64,000 bases of DNA, from positions 101,201-165,200 of the forward strand of contig NZ_VHLM01000004.1 of the NCBI RefSeq assembly GCF_009764685.1. Direction: 5' to 3'. The notes beneath the pieces were generated by a model. That model saw nothing but the letters and a program-made list of their open reading frames with translations, was not told where the DNA came from and searched no databases. Of this stretch, positions 1 through 8,560 are shown piece by piece. Position 1 is the first letter of the stretch, and each line of letters begins with the position of its first letter. Source of the DNA: Flavobacterium sp. I-STPP5a (GTDB lineage Bacteria > Bacteroidota > Bacteroidia > Flavobacteriales > Flavobacteriaceae). Made by a program: the position numbers and the translations under genes.

Positions 1-1391
1 AAGGAACAAAAGTAACGTTTACGCCAGACGAAACCATTTTCAAAAATTACAAATTCCGAATGGAATATGTGATTAAAATGGTGAAGAATTATTGTTACTT
101 AAACAATGGTTTGACGATTATTTTTAATGGTGAAAAGTACATTTCAGAAAACGGACTTCGTGATTTACTAGAAGAAACAATAAGTGCCGATGATCTGGAA
201 TATCCAATTATTCACTTGAAAGAACATGATATAGAAATTGCACTTACCCACAGTAAAACCCAGTACAGTGAGGAGTATCACTCTTTTGTAAACGGACAAA
301 ATACCACACAAGGAGGGACACACTTAGCAGCTTACCGCGAAGCTATTGTAAAAACCATTCGTGAGTTTTACAATAAAAACTTCGAAGCTTCAGATGTTCG
401 AAAATCTATTGTGAGTGCCATTAGTATCAAGGTGATGGAACCTGTTTTTGAGTCGCAGACTAAAACTAAATTAGGTTCGACAGATATGGGTTCGGATGAT
501 GGAAGTACACCAGTCTCGGTGCGTACTTTTGTTAATGATTTTATCAAAAATAAGTTAGATAACTATCTACATAAAAATCCACCCACGGCAGAAGCGTTAT
601 TGCGCAAAATTTTGCAGGCAGAGCGGGAGCGTAAAGAGTTATCTGGAATTAGAAAACTAGCTACAGATCGTGCTAAAAAAGCCAACCTACATAACAAAAA
701 ATTAAGAGATTGCCGTGCGCACTTGCCAGATACTAAAAATCCTAGAAACTTAGAAAGTACACTTTTTATTACCGAGGGAGATTCGGCTTCTGGATCCATT
801 ACCAAGTCGCGTGATGTGAATACGCAAGCCGTGTTTAGTTTGCGTGGAAAGCCGCTGAACTCATACGGAATGAGTAAAAAAATTGTGTACGAAAACGAAG
901 AATTCAACTTGCTGCAAGCCGCTTTGGATATTGAGGACGGTCTCGAAAAGTTACGTTACAACAACATTGTAATCGCTACAGATGCCGATGTCGATGGAAT
1001 GCACATTCGATTGTTGTTGATTACCTTCTTCTTGCAATTTTTCCCTGAACTAATCAAAGAAGGACATTTGTATATTTTGCAAACGCCACTTTTTAGGGTG
1101 CGAAACAAGAAAGAAACCATTTATTGTTACTCTGAAGAAGAAAGAAGAGAGGCAATCGAAAAACTAAAACCAAAACCAGAAATAACCCGATTTAAAGGAT
1201 TAGGAGAGATTTCACCAGATGAGTTCAAGAATTTTATTGGAGAAACCATTCGCTTAGATCCTATTATGATGGATAAAAATACGTCGATTGAGCAGTTACT
1301 TTCTTTTTATATGGGCAAAAATACGCCAGACCGACAAGAGTTCATTATCAAGAATTTGAAAGTGGAGTTGGATGCTTTGGTTGAGGAATGA
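1..1391 (+). CDS. parE: DNA topoisomerase IV subunit B (5' end outside the window)
   Basis: This is the ATPase/TOPRIM subunit of the type IIA topoisomerase that decatenates daughter chromosomes. The reading frame is open from base 3, upstream of the first ATG at 60, so the N-terminal ATPase region is cut off by the window edge. Visible are the TOPRIM motif EGDSASG (near base 775), the SLRGKPLN segment, the metal-binding DADVDGMHI near 980, and the conserved RFKGLGEI near 1190. The C-terminus is complete. Its partner parC lies downstream, but three small genes separate them. GyrB has the same motifs. The parC neighbour, whose product lacks a long GyrA-like tail signature, makes ParE the better call. 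Confidence 0.93.
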   Translation, partial: GTKVTFTPDETIFKNYKFRMEYVIKMVKNYCYLNNGLTIIFNGEKYISENGLRDLLEETISADDLEYPIIHLKEHDIEIALTHSKTQYSEEYHSFVNGQNTTQGGTHLAAYREAIVKTIREFYNKNFEASDVRKSIVSAISIKVMEPVFESQTKTKLGSTDMGSDDGSTPVSVRTFVNDFIKNKLDNYLHKNPPTAEALLRKILQAERERKELSGIRKLATDRAKKANLHNKKLRDCRAHLPDTKNPRNLESTLFITEGDSASGSITKSRDVNTQAVFSLRGKPLNSYGMSKKIVYENEEFNLLQAALDIEDGLEKLRYNNIVIATDADVDGMHIRLLLITFFLQFFPELIKEGHLYILQTPLFRVRNKKETIYCYSEEERREAIEKLKPKPEITRFKGLGEISPDEFKNFIGETIRLDPIMMDKNTSIEQLLSFYMGKNTPDRQEFIIKNLKVELDALVEE

Positions 1392-1509
1392 TTTTAGTTT
1401 AAAGTGGAGGTTTAAAATACTCCTTTTTAAAATTAGTTAAGTTGAGAAAACTTTCAGTTAAGAATTGGAGAATTGTTAAGTGATTATATTTCTAAAAAAA
1501 TAGTGAGAT

Positions 1510-1920
1510 ATGGATAAGCAGGATGTTCGTTGGAAACAAAGGTTTGAGCATTTTGTCAATGCTTTTAAACAATTAAAAAATGCAAAGCAATTGCGTGCAG
1601 AAAGAGATTTTACCGAATTAGAGTTACAAGGAGTTATTCAAGCTTTTGAAGTTTCTCAGGAATTGTCTTGGAAAGTCATGAAAGATTTTCTGGAAGAACA
1701 AGGTAAAACAGATTTGTTTGGAAGTAAAAATGCAGTTAAAGAAGCATTTAATGTCGGACTAATTGAGAGTGGTGATGTTTGGTTTGATATGATAAAAAGC
1801 AGAAACTTGACTTCTCATATTTATGATCATGCTGAGATAATTGCAATTTTGGATACTATTTTGAATGTGTATGTAGCTGCTTTTATAAGTTTTGAAACGA
1901 AAATGAAAAACTATTTGTAA
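1510..1920 (+). CDS. hepT: HEPN-domain toxin HepT (HI0074 family)
   Basis: A 136-residue, mostly helical protein of the HI0074 'nucleotidyltransferase substrate-binding' family, which belongs to the HEPN ribonuclease toxins. The RX4HXY signature is intact as R98, H103 and Y105 (RNLTSHIY). In characterised HepT proteins the R and H form the RNase site, and the Tyr is the residue AMPylated by the MntA antitoxin. The stop codon overlaps the start of the next gene by one base (TAATG), so the pair is translationally coupled. It lies 118 bases after parE, on the same strand. Family and motif are clear; activity in this organism is inferred. Confidence 0.85.
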   Translation: MDKQDVRWKQRFEHFVNAFKQLKNAKQLRAERDFTELELQGVIQAFEVSQELSWKVMKDFLEEQGKTDLFGSKNAVKEAFNVGLIESGDVWFDMIKSRNLTSHIYDHAEIIAILDTILNVYVAAFISFETKMKNYL

Positions 1921-2219
1921 TGTTTGGTATTTATCCCAAAAGTTTTCAAGAGATACAAAGTATTATCAAAGATTGTCCTTCAATTGAGGAAGTACTTATT
2001 TATGGGTCACGTGCTAAAGGAAATTACAGAGAGGGTTCGGACATTGATTTAACCATATTAGGAACGCCAACTACAGCAGATTTTAATAAGTTATGGCATG
2101 ATTTAGATGAAAGTTATGTACCCTATAAATTTGATATTTCGATTTATAATGATTTAAAATCAGATAGTTTAAAGGAGCACATCAATAGAGTTGGAAAAGT
2201 ATTTTTTAAAAGAGAATAG
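1920..2219 (+). CDS. mntA: MNT-type nucleotidyltransferase antitoxin MntA
   Basis: A 99-residue minimal nucleotidyltransferase. The motif GSX10DXD is present (G29, S30, D41, D43; GSRAKGNYREGSDID), and D72 in YKFDIS is the likely third metal ligand. In the established HepT/MntA systems this enzyme transfers AMP to the toxin's tyrosine and so neutralises it. The ATG shares its A with the stop codon of hepT. All catalytic residues expected of an active antitoxin are visible, so the module looks intact rather than decaying. Confidence 0.85.
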   Translation: MFGIYPKSFQEIQSIIKDCPSIEEVLIYGSRAKGNYREGSDIDLTILGTPTTADFNKLWHDLDESYVPYKFDISIYNDLKSDSLKEHINRVGKVFFKRE

Positions 2220-2297
2220 AAGTGTTTCTTATTCAAGCAAATGTATCAATTCAGTTGCACTAACAAGATTGAACAAAATTTATACAAAGTCAAAATC

Positions 2298-2477
2298 ATG
2301 ATCAGAAATACTTTAATCATAGGCTCAATTTTTACTTTAACAGTATCAGTTTTATTTTTTATTCATGTATCAAATGATCATAAAGAATGTGATGCAATTG
2401 TTAAAAAACACTTAGATGCAAACGGAAAGAAAGTTGAAGTTGTGGAACATACTTGCAAAGAAAACAATTCTATTTAG
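2298..2477 (+). CDS. Small single-pass membrane protein, function unknown
   Basis: A 59-residue protein beginning MIRNTLIIGSIF, with one hydrophobic segment (about residues 4-23) and then a short charged tail containing two Cys (ECDAIV and HTCKE). An ATG 57 bases upstream (2241) is in frame, but it adds a polar stretch that would push the hydrophobic segment inwards, so 2298 is preferred. It lies 48 bases before parC, in the same direction. I do not recognise a family. The two cysteines could form a disulfide outside the membrane, which is only a guess. Confidence 0.6.
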   Translation: MIRNTLIIGSIFTLTVSVLFFIHVSNDHKECDAIVKKHLDANGKKVEVVEHTCKENNSI

Positions 2478-2525
2478 CAACATAATTGAAAATATACAGA
2501 ACGACTATTCAATAGAATATATTTA

Positions 2526-5213
2526 ATGAAAGACGAAGAAGACGAAAATACAATTCCTGAGGGACAAGAAAATGAAGATGTAAGTAACAACGCTGGTTTT
2601 GATGATATAAAAACTTCCAGTGCAATGCAGCATTTTTACGAAAACAATAACGAAGAAGGTGATACCATAACCAAGGTTACGGGCATGTACAAAGACTGGT
2701 TTCTGGATTATGCTTCGTATGTAATTTTGGAACGTGCCGTACCTGCTATTGAGGATGGTTTTAAACCCGTTCAACGCAGAATCATGCACTCGCTTAAAGA
2801 GTTGGATGACGGTCGTTATAATAAGGTAGCCAATGTAGTGGGGCACACTATGCAGTATCACCCACACGGAGATCAAAGTATTGGTGACGCCATGGTGCAA
2901 ATTGGTCAAAAAGAATTATTGATAGATTGCCAAGGAAACTGGGGAAATATCCTAACAGGTGATGGTGCTGCGGCTTCGCGTTACATTGAGGCGCGTTTGT
3001 CTAAATTTGCTTTGGAGGTTTTGTATTCTCCAAAAATTACCGATTGGGGTGTTTCGTACGATGGTCGTCGTGCTGAACCAAACAATCTACCAGTTAAGTT
3101 TCCGTTGCTTTTGGCGCAAGGAGCAGAAGGAATTGCAGTAGGACTTTCCACGAAAGTGTTGCCGCACAATTTTAATGAGCTCATTGACGCTTCGATTAAA
3201 ATATTAAAAGGAAAAGCGTTTACGTTATATCCTGATTTCATGACACAAGGTATTGCCGATGTGTCAAATTACAATGACGGATTGCGTGGTGGTCGTGTAC
3301 GCGTACGTGCCAAAATTGCCCAGTTGGACAAAAACACGTTGGTCATTACTCAAATTCCGTTTTCGACTAATACAACCACTTTGATTGATAGTATTTTGAA
3401 GGCCAATGAAAAAGGCAAGATCAAAATCAAAAAAATTGAAGACAATACTGCTGCTGAAGTTGAAATTTTAATTCATCTTTTTCCAGGAGTTTCTCCAGAT
3501 AAAACCATTGATGCTTTGTTTGCTTTTACAGCTTGCGAAACATCAGTTGCGCCTTTGGGCTGTGTGATTGAAGATAACAAACCTTTGTTTATTGGGGTTT
3601 CTGAAATGTTGCGCATTTCAACCGCAAGAACGGTTGATTTACTAAAGCAAGAACTCGAAATTCAACTCGAAGAATTAAAAAACAAGTGGCACTTTTCAAC
3701 GCTAGAGAAAATTTTCATTCGCGAAGAAATGTACATTGATTTTAAATTGTATGGCGATAGAGAAGCGCTGTATACCTATTTGTACAACCGATTTGAGCCT
3801 TTTACGAAATCTTTTGTTAGAGCCATTAATGATGACGATTTGCAGAAACTAACGCAAATTCAAATGATTCGTATTACCCGTTTTGACTCGGATAAGGCTG
3901 ATGACATGATTGCCAAGTTAGAGGACGAGATGAAGGAAGTAGAACATCATTTAGCTCATTTAACAGACTTTGCAATAGCGTATTTTACGAAATTGAAAGA
4001 GAAATACGGTAAAGGTCGCGAACGCCAAACCGAATTGCGCATTTTTGATGATATTGAAGCAACAAAAGTAGTGTTGCGTAACACTAAATTATATGTAAAT
4101 AGAGAAGAAGGTTTTGTAGGTACAAGTCTTAAAAAAGATGAGTATGTCACAGACTGTTCTGATATTGATGATGTCATTGTTTTTCTAAGAGATGGAAAAA
4201 TGATGATTACAAAAGTGGATGCAAAAACCTTTGTGGGTAAAGATATTATTCACGTAGCTATTTTTGACAAAAGCGACAAGCGTACGATTTACAACTTGAT
4301 TTATCGCGATGGAAAATCAGGGCCTTCTTATATAAAACGCTTTAACGTATCGGGTGTTACGCGTGATAAAGCGTATGATTTAACCAATGAAACTGCGGGA
4401 TCTCAAATCGTGTATTTTTCATGTAATCCAAACGGTGAGGCTGAGGTAATTACCATTTTGTTGCGCCAAGTGGGAACTATCAAAAAATTGAAATTTGATA
4501 TTGATTTTTCAAATCTTGCCATAAAAGGAAGAAGTTCTAAGGGGAATTTAGCTACTAAATATCCAATCAAGAAAATAGAATTAAAAGAGAAAGGGATTTC
4601 TACACTATTGCCTCGTAAAGTGTGGTTTGATGATACGGTACAACGATTGAACGTAGATGGACGTGGTGAATTGCTTGGTGAATTTAGACCAAGTGATAAA
4701 ATTTTAATCATTGCACAATCCGGTAAGCTCAAAGTGATAACGCCGGAGTTGACAACACATTTCGACCAAGACATGGTTGTTTTGGAGAAATGGAATCCTA
4801 AAAAACCTATTTCGGCCATTTATTTCGATGGAGAAAAAGAGCGCTACTACATCAAACGCTTTTTGGTAGAAACCGAAAACAAAGAGGAAGCCTTTATCTC
4901 AGAGCATGCTAATTCGCATCTAGAAATTGTTTCAACAGATTATAGACCTGTTGCCGAACTAGTTTTTGCAAAAGTAAAAGGAGTACAAAAAGAAAATCAA
5001 GTGGTAGATATTGAGGCTTTTATAGCTGTAAAAGGTTTTAAAGCCCTAGGAAATCAATTGACTACAGATAAGTTGAAACAAGTCAATTTGCTAGAATCAC
5101 TCCCGTACGAGGAGCCTGTAGAGGAAATTCCAGAACCGATTGTTTTAAATGATGAAGATGCAGGACCAGTACAACTTGATGAAGATGGCCAAGTCACCAT
5201 GAGTTTAGATTAA
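2526..5213 (+). CDS. parC: DNA topoisomerase IV subunit A
   Basis: The 895-residue DNA-breakage/rejoining subunit of topoisomerase IV. Landmarks are KPVQRRIMHSL (80-90), YHPHGD (111-116) and the catalytic tyrosine Y153 preceded by R152 (AAASRYIEARL), followed by a coiled-coil region around residues 460-500 and a C-terminal domain. The first 50 residues are acidic and low complexity, as in other Bacteroidota ParC proteins. The acidic C-terminal tail ends QVTMSLD. A strong terminator follows. It pairs with the ParE fragment at the start of the window. Confidence 0.95.
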   Translation: MKDEEDENTIPEGQENEDVSNNAGFDDIKTSSAMQHFYENNNEEGDTITKVTGMYKDWFLDYASYVILERAVPAIEDGFKPVQRRIMHSLKELDDGRYNKVANVVGHTMQYHPHGDQSIGDAMVQIGQKELLIDCQGNWGNILTGDGAAASRYIEARLSKFALEVLYSPKITDWGVSYDGRRAEPNNLPVKFPLLLAQGAEGIAVGLSTKVLPHNFNELIDASIKILKGKAFTLYPDFMTQGIADVSNYNDGLRGGRVRVRAKIAQLDKNTLVITQIPFSTNTTTLIDSILKANEKGKIKIKKIEDNTAAEVEILIHLFPGVSPDKTIDALFAFTACETSVAPLGCVIEDNKPLFIGVSEMLRISTARTVDLLKQELEIQLEELKNKWHFSTLEKIFIREEMYIDFKLYGDREALYTYLYNRFEPFTKSFVRAINDDDLQKLTQIQMIRITRFDSDKADDMIAKLEDEMKEVEHHLAHLTDFAIAYFTKLKEKYGKGRERQTELRIFDDIEATKVVLRNTKLYVNREEGFVGTSLKKDEYVTDCSDIDDVIVFLRDGKMMITKVDAKTFVGKDIIHVAIFDKSDKRTIYNLIYRDGKSGPSYIKRFNVSGVTRDKAYDLTNETAGSQIVYFSCNPNGEAEVITILLRQVGTIKKLKFDIDFSNLAIKGRSSKGNLATKYPIKKIELKEKGISTLLPRKVWFDDTVQRLNVDGRGELLGEFRPSDKILIIAQSGKLKVITPELTTHFDQDMVVLEKWNPKKPISAIYFDGEKERYYIKRFLVETENKEEAFISEHANSHLEIVSTDYRPVAELVFAKVKGVQKENQVVDIEAFIAVKGFKALGNQLTTDKLKQVNLLESLPYEEPVEEIPEPIVLNDEDAGPVQLDEDGQVTMSLD

Positions 5214-5230
5214 TACAATATTCTCAAAAA

Positions 5231-5268
5231 AATAAATGCCCCCAAAACAGTTTGGGGGCATTCTTATT
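5231..5268 (+). terminator. Rho-independent terminator of parC
   Basis: A perfect 10-bp stem, TGCCCCCAAA (5237-5246) with TTTGGGGGCA (5251-5260), and a four-base loop ACAG, followed by a T-rich stretch. An A-rich run precedes the stem, so it could also act on the minus strand. Confidence 0.85.
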
Positions 5269-5282
5269 TATAAAAGATTCAA

Positions 5283-5338
5283 TTTCAACATTCAAATCTC
5301 ACAACTCACATCTCACCATTCACTTTTTACTATTTACT
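5283..5338. repeat. Degenerate 7-base tandem repeat, eight units
   Basis: Eight consecutive heptads are readable: TTTCAAC, ATTCAAA, TCTCACA, ACTCACA, TCTCACC, ATTCACT, TTTTACT, ATTTACT. Position 3 is T and position 5 is A in all eight, and position 4 is C in six. The tract lies between the parC terminator and the terC-like gene and covers the latter's TAG stop (5330-5332). A second heptad tract with a different consensus is at 37403-37458. Confidence 0.6.
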
Positions 5339-6106
5339 CTTGCTCTTATTCATTTTCATATTCAGTACTTCTACTAATAATGAGAACGAAATAGCAAAGT
5401 ACAAATAGCCTTTTGGTACAGGTGTTACGTGACTTCCAAAGATTAAAGCGTTAGATAAATGAGCACTTTCAGTAAGTAACATCATTCCAATTAAAATCAA
5501 AAATGAAAGCCCAAGGATTTGAATAGAAGGATGTTTGTTGACAAAATTCCCAACAGGAACCGCAAATTGCATCATGATAAGTACCGAAATTATTACTGCT
5601 GTAATCATAATGTATAAGGCACCTTCAACACCATTTGTCATTCCTACCGCTGTCAAAATACTATCAAAAGAAAAAACCAAATCAATTAAGATAATTTGAA
5701 AAATAACGTTTTGAAATGATTTTGTTGCCGCTTTACCAAGTTCTTTTTCCTCATGTCCTTTCTCATCCACTTTTTCCCGAATTTCATTGGTACTCTTGTA
5801 AATCAAAAATAACCCACCACCCAGTAAAATTAGGCTTTGACCAGTAATTCCAGCCGAAAACCAACTCAACTCAATATGAAACCATGGTTCTTTCATTTGA
5901 ATTAATAAATTAATACCAAACAAAAGTGCTATTCTCATGAACATCGCCAAGAACATTCCTATTTTAGTGGCTCTTTTGCGTTGTTCGATCGGTAATTTTC
6001 CAGTAGCAATAGAGATGAAAATGATATTGTCAATTCCTAAAACAATTTCAAGAAAAGTCAAGGTCAACAGGGCAATCCACGCATCAGGGTTTAAAAATAC
6101 TTCCAT
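5330..6106 (-). CDS. TerC-family integral membrane protein
   Basis: A 258-residue protein with about seven membrane segments. The TerC signatures are FLEIVLGIDNIIFI near residues 19-32 and LIDLVFSFDSILTAVG near 140-155, each with the conserved acidic residue in a membrane segment. Members are implicated in metal (often manganese) export or in tellurium resistance. The E. coli relatives include Alx and the YgjT/YoaE group. A charged cytoplasmic loop (EKVDEKGHEEKELGK) separates the two halves. It is followed 25 bases upstream by a lipoprotein gene on the same strand. Substrate cannot be told from sequence. Confidence 0.88.
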   Translation of the reverse strand: MEVFLNPDAWIALLTLTFLEIVLGIDNIIFISIATGKLPIEQRKRATKIGMFLAMFMRIALLFGINLLIQMKEPWFHIELSWFSAGITGQSLILLGGGLFLIYKSTNEIREKVDEKGHEEKELGKAATKSFQNVIFQIILIDLVFSFDSILTAVGMTNGVEGALYIMITAVIISVLIMMQFAVPVGNFVNKHPSIQILGLSFLILIGMMLLTESAHLSNALIFGSHVTPVPKGYLYFAISFSLLVEVLNMKMNKSKSK

Positions 6107-6131
6107 TATATTTAGTTAGGGTTGATATCTA

Positions 6132-6506
6132 TTAATTGGTAAGCTTCGTCACGGTTCCGCGCTGTTTAGCATCAGACCCTACCATTCCAAACTCAAAGGT
6201 ATAGGAATTTTTTGATGTCGTCAAGATTTTCATGCCAATGGCTTTTTCTTCGGCCATGTTTTTTGGATGTAATTTCTGCAAAATATATTCACAGTCATTT
6301 ACCCAACGAATACTTGCGGTATCTGTTTTTCCTTCAAAAGTCTCAATTTCTATGCTAGCATTGCGTTCAAAGAAGGTGGTTTTTTTAACTCCATTTACTT
6401 CATATTCAAACTTAAATTTACCCGTTTTAAAATCCTTACAATTTCTATCTGCATCATAGCAGGACACGAGGAGTAGTAAGGTCATGAGTAGTATTATTTT
6501 TTTCAT
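6132..6506 (-). CDS. Small lipoprotein of unknown function
   Basis: A 124-residue protein with a signal peptide ending in the lipobox LLVSC (lipidated Cys16), so it is probably anchored in the outer membrane. The mature part is a compact beta-rich domain with three further Cys, two of them in ADRNCKDF and NDCEY, which may form a disulfide. I recall that close relatives in Flavobacterium are sometimes labelled 'DNA topoisomerase IV'. Nothing in this sequence supports that, and the label probably arose from the nearby parC gene. No enzymatic motif is visible. Confidence 0.7.
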   Translation of the reverse strand: MKKIILLMTLLLLVSCYDADRNCKDFKTGKFKFEYEVNGVKKTTFFERNASIEIETFEGKTDTASIRWVNDCEYILQKLHPKNMAEEKAIGMKILTTSKNSYTFEFGMVGSDAKQRGTVTKLTN

Positions 6507-6554
6507 TTGTTGTTTTTTATAGTTTTTTTTTAACCTAATCCAGCTGTTTGTTGC

Positions 6555-6656
6555 AACTCATAAGACTGTAAATCTTTTTTTCTAGTGCCATAAAAGGAGC
6601 TTCCGTTGGTCGCTCTTTTAAGTCAAGAAAAAAATAGGTTTCCAGTCTTATGGGTT
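6555..6656. repeat. 102-base imperfect hairpin element
   Basis: Outer arms AACTCATAAGACTG (6555-6568) and CAGTCTTATGGGTT (6643-6656) pair over 14 bases with one G-T pair. Inside them, T-rich and A-rich stretches pair imperfectly, and a third stem, AAAAGGAGC with GCTCTTTT, closes around a loop of about ten bases (TTCCGTTGGTC). It fills most of the 172-base gap between a lipoprotein gene and the pentapeptide-repeat gene. It could be a small non-autonomous mobile element, a long terminator or a structured RNA. Confidence 0.55.
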
Positions 6657-6678
6657 TTCACTTCCATCTGGGGTAAAA

Positions 6679-7251
6679 TTAGTGTATTTTAATGTCATAT
6701 TTGTCTAATAAACCGCTAATTCCTTGTGTTGAAAACTTTGCTTTTTTCATCGGATTGAACTCTGGATCTATGCTGTAATCTGTGGCTTTAGTAAATTCAC
6801 AACCAGCTAATTGCGTGTTGTTAAACAGCGCTCCTTGTAGCGTACTGCCATTAAAATTGGAACCCGTTAAATTGGTTTCAGAAAAATTAACTTCTTTCAA
6901 CGAACAGGAAATAAACTTGGTTTTAGGCATCTTTTTATTGGTAAAAGAGGCATAATCCAAAACGCATTCTTCAAACTCTACTTGGAATAAAAAATCATCA
7001 CATTCATCAAACAAAATCCCTAATAGTTTACAGTTTTTAAAGTGTACTCCCTTTAAACTAGCACTAGCTAATCTCGTCATAGAAAGATTACAGTCTTTAA
7101 ATACACAATCCATAAAGGTAGCATTGGACAAAACCGCATTTGATATATCACAATTTAAAAAAACACATTCTTCAAATTCTTGATTGCTTATCGAGTTGTC
7201 AAACGGATTTGTTTTTTCAAATGTTTTTTGAAGTTGAATATTGTTTTTCAT
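6679..7251 (-). CDS. Pentapeptide-repeat protein
   Basis: A 190-residue protein made mostly of A(D/N)LXX-like pentapeptides from about residue 25 to 160 (for example ECVFLNCDIS, NATFMDCVFKDCNL, ETNLTGSNFNGSTLQG), forming a right-handed quadrilateral beta helix. The C-terminal part (IDPEFNPMKKAKFS) leaves the repeat pattern and ends in a short helix (GISGLLDKYDI). Proteins of this type include the Qnr/McbG/MfpA group, which mimic DNA and protect type II topoisomerases. The ATG overlaps the upstream gene's stop (TAATG), so the two are coupled. Its position a few kilobases from parE/parC is suggestive only. Confidence 0.85.
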   Translation of the reverse strand: MKNNIQLQKTFEKTNPFDNSISNQEFEECVFLNCDISNAVLSNATFMDCVFKDCNLSMTRLASASLKGVHFKNCKLLGILFDECDDFLFQVEFEECVLDYASFTNKKMPKTKFISCSLKEVNFSETNLTGSNFNGSTLQGALFNNTQLAGCEFTKATDYSIDPEFNPMKKAKFSTQGISGLLDKYDIKIH

Positions 7252-7472
7252 TAGTCGTTAAATAAGCTTTTCATAATGGTTTTTAACCCTACATACATTA
7301 GGTACATGGCAATAAAACAAACAATTACGCCAACGCTTAATACTAGATAATGCCAAATGTTTTGCTTATTCATAAAAGCATTATGAATTATTACTGGGCC
7401 TAAAAATAATAATGGCAAGGCACCTGCTAAATACCTTATCCCTTTTGATAATAATTCTCTATTTGTAGCCAT
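7251..7472 (-). CDS. DUF6095-type small membrane protein
   Basis: A 73-residue protein with two hydrophobic segments (about residues 13-31 and 40-64) separated by a short polar loop. The sequence (GIRYLAGALPLLFLGP, then ending in GLKTIMKSLFND) fits the DUF6095 family of Flavobacteriia, whose function is unknown. It is translated just ahead of the pentapeptide-repeat gene with a one-base overlap, and lies 57 bases from murQ on the same strand, so the three may share a transcript. Confidence 0.72.
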   Translation of the reverse strand: MATNRELLSKGIRYLAGALPLLFLGPVIIHNAFMNKQNIWHYLVLSVGVIVCFIAMYLMYVGLKTIMKSLFND

Positions 7473-7529
7473 TGTTTCTTTTAAAATTTAAGGTTTGAAG
7501 CTTTTGAAAATGCAAAAAAGGTACAAGTA

Positions 7530-8351
7530 CTATCTTAATTGAGCTAGATAAAAATCTACAGCTTTTCTAACGCTTCCGTATTTTTTTAATAATTCTGCAC
7601 CTTCTTCGTAAGTAACCGGAATTTCGTCCATGATCATCTTTACGCCGCGGTCAACCAGTTTGCTATTGCTGAGTTGCATGTCAACCATTTTGTTGCCTTT
7701 TACTTTTCCTAACTGAATCATGGTAGCAGTCGATATCATGTTGAGCACTAGTTTTTGCGCTGTGCCGGCTTTCATGCGTGAACTTCCTGTAACAAATTCA
7801 GGTCCTACAATTACTTCAATTGGGAATTTCGCCGTTTGTGACAACGGACTTCCAGCATTACAAGAAATACTTCCTGTTGTTATGTTCTTCTCATTGCACG
7901 CCTCTAAACCAGCAATTACATAAGGTGTGGTTCCCGAAGCTGCAATTCCTATAACAACATCTTTTTCATTTATTGCAAAAGCTTGTAAGTCAATCCAGGC
8001 TTGCGTAGTATGGTCTTCGGCATTTTCAACAGCTTTACGAATGGCTGCGTCACCACCAGCAATAATCCCTACAACTAAATCAAATGGAACGCCAAAAGTA
8101 GGTGGACATTCAGAGGCATCAAGAATTCCTAATCTTCCTGAGGTTCCCGCTCCTATGTAAAATAAACGACCGCCTAATTTCATTTTAGTTACAATTGCAG
8201 TGACTAAATTTTCAATTTGTGGCAATGCTTTTTCAACAGCAAGAGGAACTGTTTTGTCTTCTTGATTGATATTTGACAACAATTTCTGAATTGACATTTT
8301 TTCTAAATGTTCGTACTTTGAGGATTGTTCGGTGGTTTTAGTGAAAGTCAT
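7530..8351 (-). CDS. murQ: N-acetylmuramic acid 6-phosphate etherase
   Basis: Cytoplasmic enzyme of peptidoglycan recycling that cleaves the lactyl ether of MurNAc-6-phosphate to give GlcNAc-6-phosphate and lactate. The 273-residue protein has the SIS-domain signature GAGTSGRLG (67-75) with the catalytic Glu81 in DASECPP, and a second acidic residue, Glu112, in ENAEDH. That 31-residue spacing matches the two catalytic Glu of characterised MurQ. GSSRMKAGTAQKL follows further on. It is slightly shorter than the roughly 300-residue E. coli enzyme. No MurP transporter or anhMurNAc kinase gene is next to it. A dyad sits on its promoter. Confidence 0.95.
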   Translation of the reverse strand: MTFTKTTEQSSKYEHLEKMSIQKLLSNINQEDKTVPLAVEKALPQIENLVTAIVTKMKLGGRLFYIGAGTSGRLGILDASECPPTFGVPFDLVVGIIAGGDAAIRKAVENAEDHTTQAWIDLQAFAINEKDVVIGIAASGTTPYVIAGLEACNEKNITTGSISCNAGSPLSQTAKFPIEVIVGPEFVTGSSRMKAGTAQKLVLNMISTATMIQLGKVKGNKMVDMQLSNSKLVDRGVKMIMDEIPVTYEEGAELLKKYGSVRKAVDFYLAQLR

Positions 8352-8362
8352 TTTTAGTATAA

Positions 8363-8381
8363 TTGGACAAGTCCAAAATTA
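8363..8381 (-). promoter_or_regulatory. murQ -7 box with overlapping dyad operator
   Basis: On the minus strand TAATTTTG (8381-8374) fits the Bacteroidota -7 consensus, about 22 bases before the murQ ATG. Overlapping its downstream edge is a dyad, TTGGAC-AA-GTCCAA (8363-8376). A regulator bound here would block initiation; which regulator is unknown. Confidence 0.45.
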
Positions 8382-8560
8382 ACCTTTTTTATCACATTCT
8401 CGAAATTTCAATAGTAAAGTAGTAAAGATTTAATTTTTTTTATCAGGACATATACAAAGATATTGTGTGCATAAAGAATTAAAAAAAAAGAACCACTAAA
8501 TACTTGGAATGTTCAAAATATGTTGGTTTGTCTGTTTGTATTTTTCACAAATATTCCTTT

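Noticed and set aside
563..907. Open frame antisense to parE
   Set aside because: It mirrors conserved TOPRIM-coding sequence and has no recognisable protein features.
5283..5338. Heptad tract as a CRISPR array
   Set aside because: Units are 7 bases without spacers, and no cas genes are near.
6132..6506. Possible 'DNA topoisomerase IV' label for the small lipoprotein
   Set aside because: The protein has a lipobox and no topoisomerase motif; the idea rests only on its closeness to parC.
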